DNA of 32,559 nucleotides from Halieaceae bacterium. GTDB lineage: Bacteria; Pseudomonadota; Gammaproteobacteria; Pseudomonadales; Halieaceae. Below the pieces are notes generated by a model that searched no databases, was not told the DNA's origin, and worked only from the letters and a program-made list of their open reading frames with translations. A program made the translations under genes and the position numbers. Positions 31,656 to 32,559 of the stretch are shown one piece after another (position 1 is the first letter of the stretch; each line of letters starts with the position of its first letter). The stretch lies in contig JALRFH010000057.1 of assembly GCA_023253715.1 (NCBI GenBank), positions 1-32,559 of the forward strand, written 5' to 3'.

Positions 31656-32559
31656 ATGGTGGTCGAAATGCTAAAAACAATAACAACAACCTTGGCTTTG
31701 GCATCGCTGGGGGTTATCAGCACTGCTAGTGCGGCACCCAATGAAAAAGCCTTTGAAAACGCAAACCCCAAAGCGGCATTCTTACGATGCGGTACCAAAC
31801 ACCCAAGCCCGGAAGAGGCCGAGCGCCTCGAAAAACGCTTTCAGCTGGATAAGCTTTCGAAAGCAGGTAAAAAACCTTCGGGTACACCAGGTGGTGGCGG
31901 TAATTCCGGAGGCGGCGGTGGCGGTGGTGGTACCGACCCAGGCCCAAGCTTGCCTGCGGATGGCAGTATTTTGGTGGATACCTACGTACACATTATTTGC
32001 AGCGATACTGGTGCGTGCGCCGCCAATGCGAATCAGGTAAACGATCAGATGAACGTGCTGGTCGCGGCTTTTGCCAATACGCCCTATGCCTTCCAATTGG
32101 CAGGTATTACGTACACGAATAATTCGTCGTGGCTGGCTGCAGGGCCGGATACTGCAGCTGAAATGGCGATGAAAAGCGCCTTACGTCAGGGTGACAAAGG
32201 CGATTTAAATTTGTACATCAGTAATCCAGGTGGAGGCTTATTGGGTTGGGCGACTTTCCCCTCTTGGGTCGATAATTTAGCAGACGATGGCGTGGTATTG
32301 CTGGGGGCGTCATTACCCGGTGGTAGTGCATCACCTTATAATTTAGGTGACACCGCAACACACGAGGTCGGCCATTGGTTGGGCTTGTATCATACCTTCC
32401 AGGGAGGTTGCCGCGGTGCCGGCGATTACGTGAGTGATACTCCAGCGGTAAGCCGAGCAAATTACGGTTGTCCTGTGGGAATCGATAGTTGCAGAAAAGA
32501 CCCGGGTGACGACGATGTGTTCAATTATATGGATTACACCGACGATGCCTGTATGTATC
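31656..32559 (+). CDS. Secreted M43 (pappalysin-like) zinc metalloprotease, 3' end outside window
   Basis: The frame is open from ATG 31656 (or ATG 31668, four codons later) to the right edge, about 300 residues. A signal peptide (LKTITTTLALASLGVISTASA) is followed by an N-terminal region containing FLRCGTKHP, a possible cysteine-switch propeptide. An unbroken glycine-rich linker with nine consecutive Gly or similar runs follows near residues 77-95. The catalytic part has THEVGHWLGLYHTF, the HExxHxxGxxH zinc motif. NYMDYTDDACM serves as the Met-turn. Cysteines in GGCRGAG, NYGCP and DSCRKD fit disulfides of the M43B family. The C-terminal part is missing. No Shine-Dalgarno is obvious at either ATG. 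Confidence 0.86.
   Translation, partial: MVVEMLKTITTTLALASLGVISTASAAPNEKAFENANPKAAFLRCGTKHPSPEEAERLEKRFQLDKLSKAGKKPSGTPGGGGNSGGGGGGGGTDPGPSLPADGSILVDTYVHIICSDTGACAANANQVNDQMNVLVAAFANTPYAFQLAGITYTNNSSWLAAGPDTAAEMAMKSALRQGDKGDLNLYISNPGGGLLGWATFPSWVDNLADDGVVLLGASLPGGSASPYNLGDTATHEVGHWLGLYHTFQGGCRGAGDYVSDTPAVSRANYGCPVGIDSCRKDPGDDDVFNYMDYTDDACMY

Noticed and set aside
1-32559. CRISPR array, prophage, transposon or integron
   Set aside because: No spaced direct repeats, transposase, integrase or phage structural gene was seen on either strand.

Overview
The window is two unrelated pieces of DNA joined near base 1040-1060. Bases 1 to about 1040 are nuclear DNA of a green eukaryote, most likely a picoplanktonic prasinophyte. 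They hold the C-terminal part of a plant-type SnRK2 kinase with its acidic tail. Convergent to it is a plastid-type ribosomal protein S10 whose upstream side looks like an intron end. Everything after the join is bacterial: compact, intron-free and arranged in operons with Shine-Dalgarno sites. The gene set and order (dksA-gluQ-cbrX-cbrA, mpl, rnt, pyrC, srkA) point to a marine gammaproteobacterium. I infer a Cellvibrionales/Halieaceae-like lineage but cannot prove it. The join cuts a CbrA-like sensor kinase at its N box, so a metagenome assembly chimera is the simplest explanation.

Bacterial layout: (1) 1046-5225, minus strand: dksA, gluQ, a 58-residue membrane ORF (cbrX-like) overlapping cbrA, and the truncated cbrA. 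This is the Pseudomonas order for the carbon/nitrogen-balance system; cbrB would follow. (2) 5348-8007: an M15 peptidase, then convergent inorganic pyrophosphatase and PPi-type phosphofructokinase genes with a strong terminator between the last two. (3) 8157-13044, plus strand: a tightly packed run of mpl (murein recycling), a large RND exporter with a very acidic insert, a small Cys-cluster protein and a stand-alone Lon substrate-binding domain. (4) 13048-16070: rnt and pyrC overlapping on the minus strand, divergent from argG. (5) 16098-23566: gamma-glutamyltransferase, a DUF3604 lipoprotein, panD, an SDR oxidoreductase, a small membrane protein, a PQQ-type sugar dehydrogenase lipoprotein and a CPXCG zinc-ribbon-like protein. 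(6) 23621-28528: an XRE-cupin regulator co-transcribed with a FAD/GcvT demethylating dehydrogenase, divergent from an AGCS amino-acid/sodium symporter. This looks like a self-contained uptake and oxidation module for a methylated amine or amino acid. (7) 28554-32559: a secreted alpha/beta hydrolase, the SrkA kinase, a VOC-fold protein, tRNA-Leu(CAG) with a near-consensus promoter, and the start of a secreted M43 metalloprotease that runs off the window.

I saw no CRISPR array, transposase, integrase or phage gene. The points most worth a second look are the algal/bacterial join, the overlooked cbrX-like ORF, the acidic insert in the RND protein, the extra loop domain in the symporter with the palindromes in front of its regulator, and a 9-bp-stem hairpin beside the tRNA. 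There is no gene-free stretch over 300 bases.
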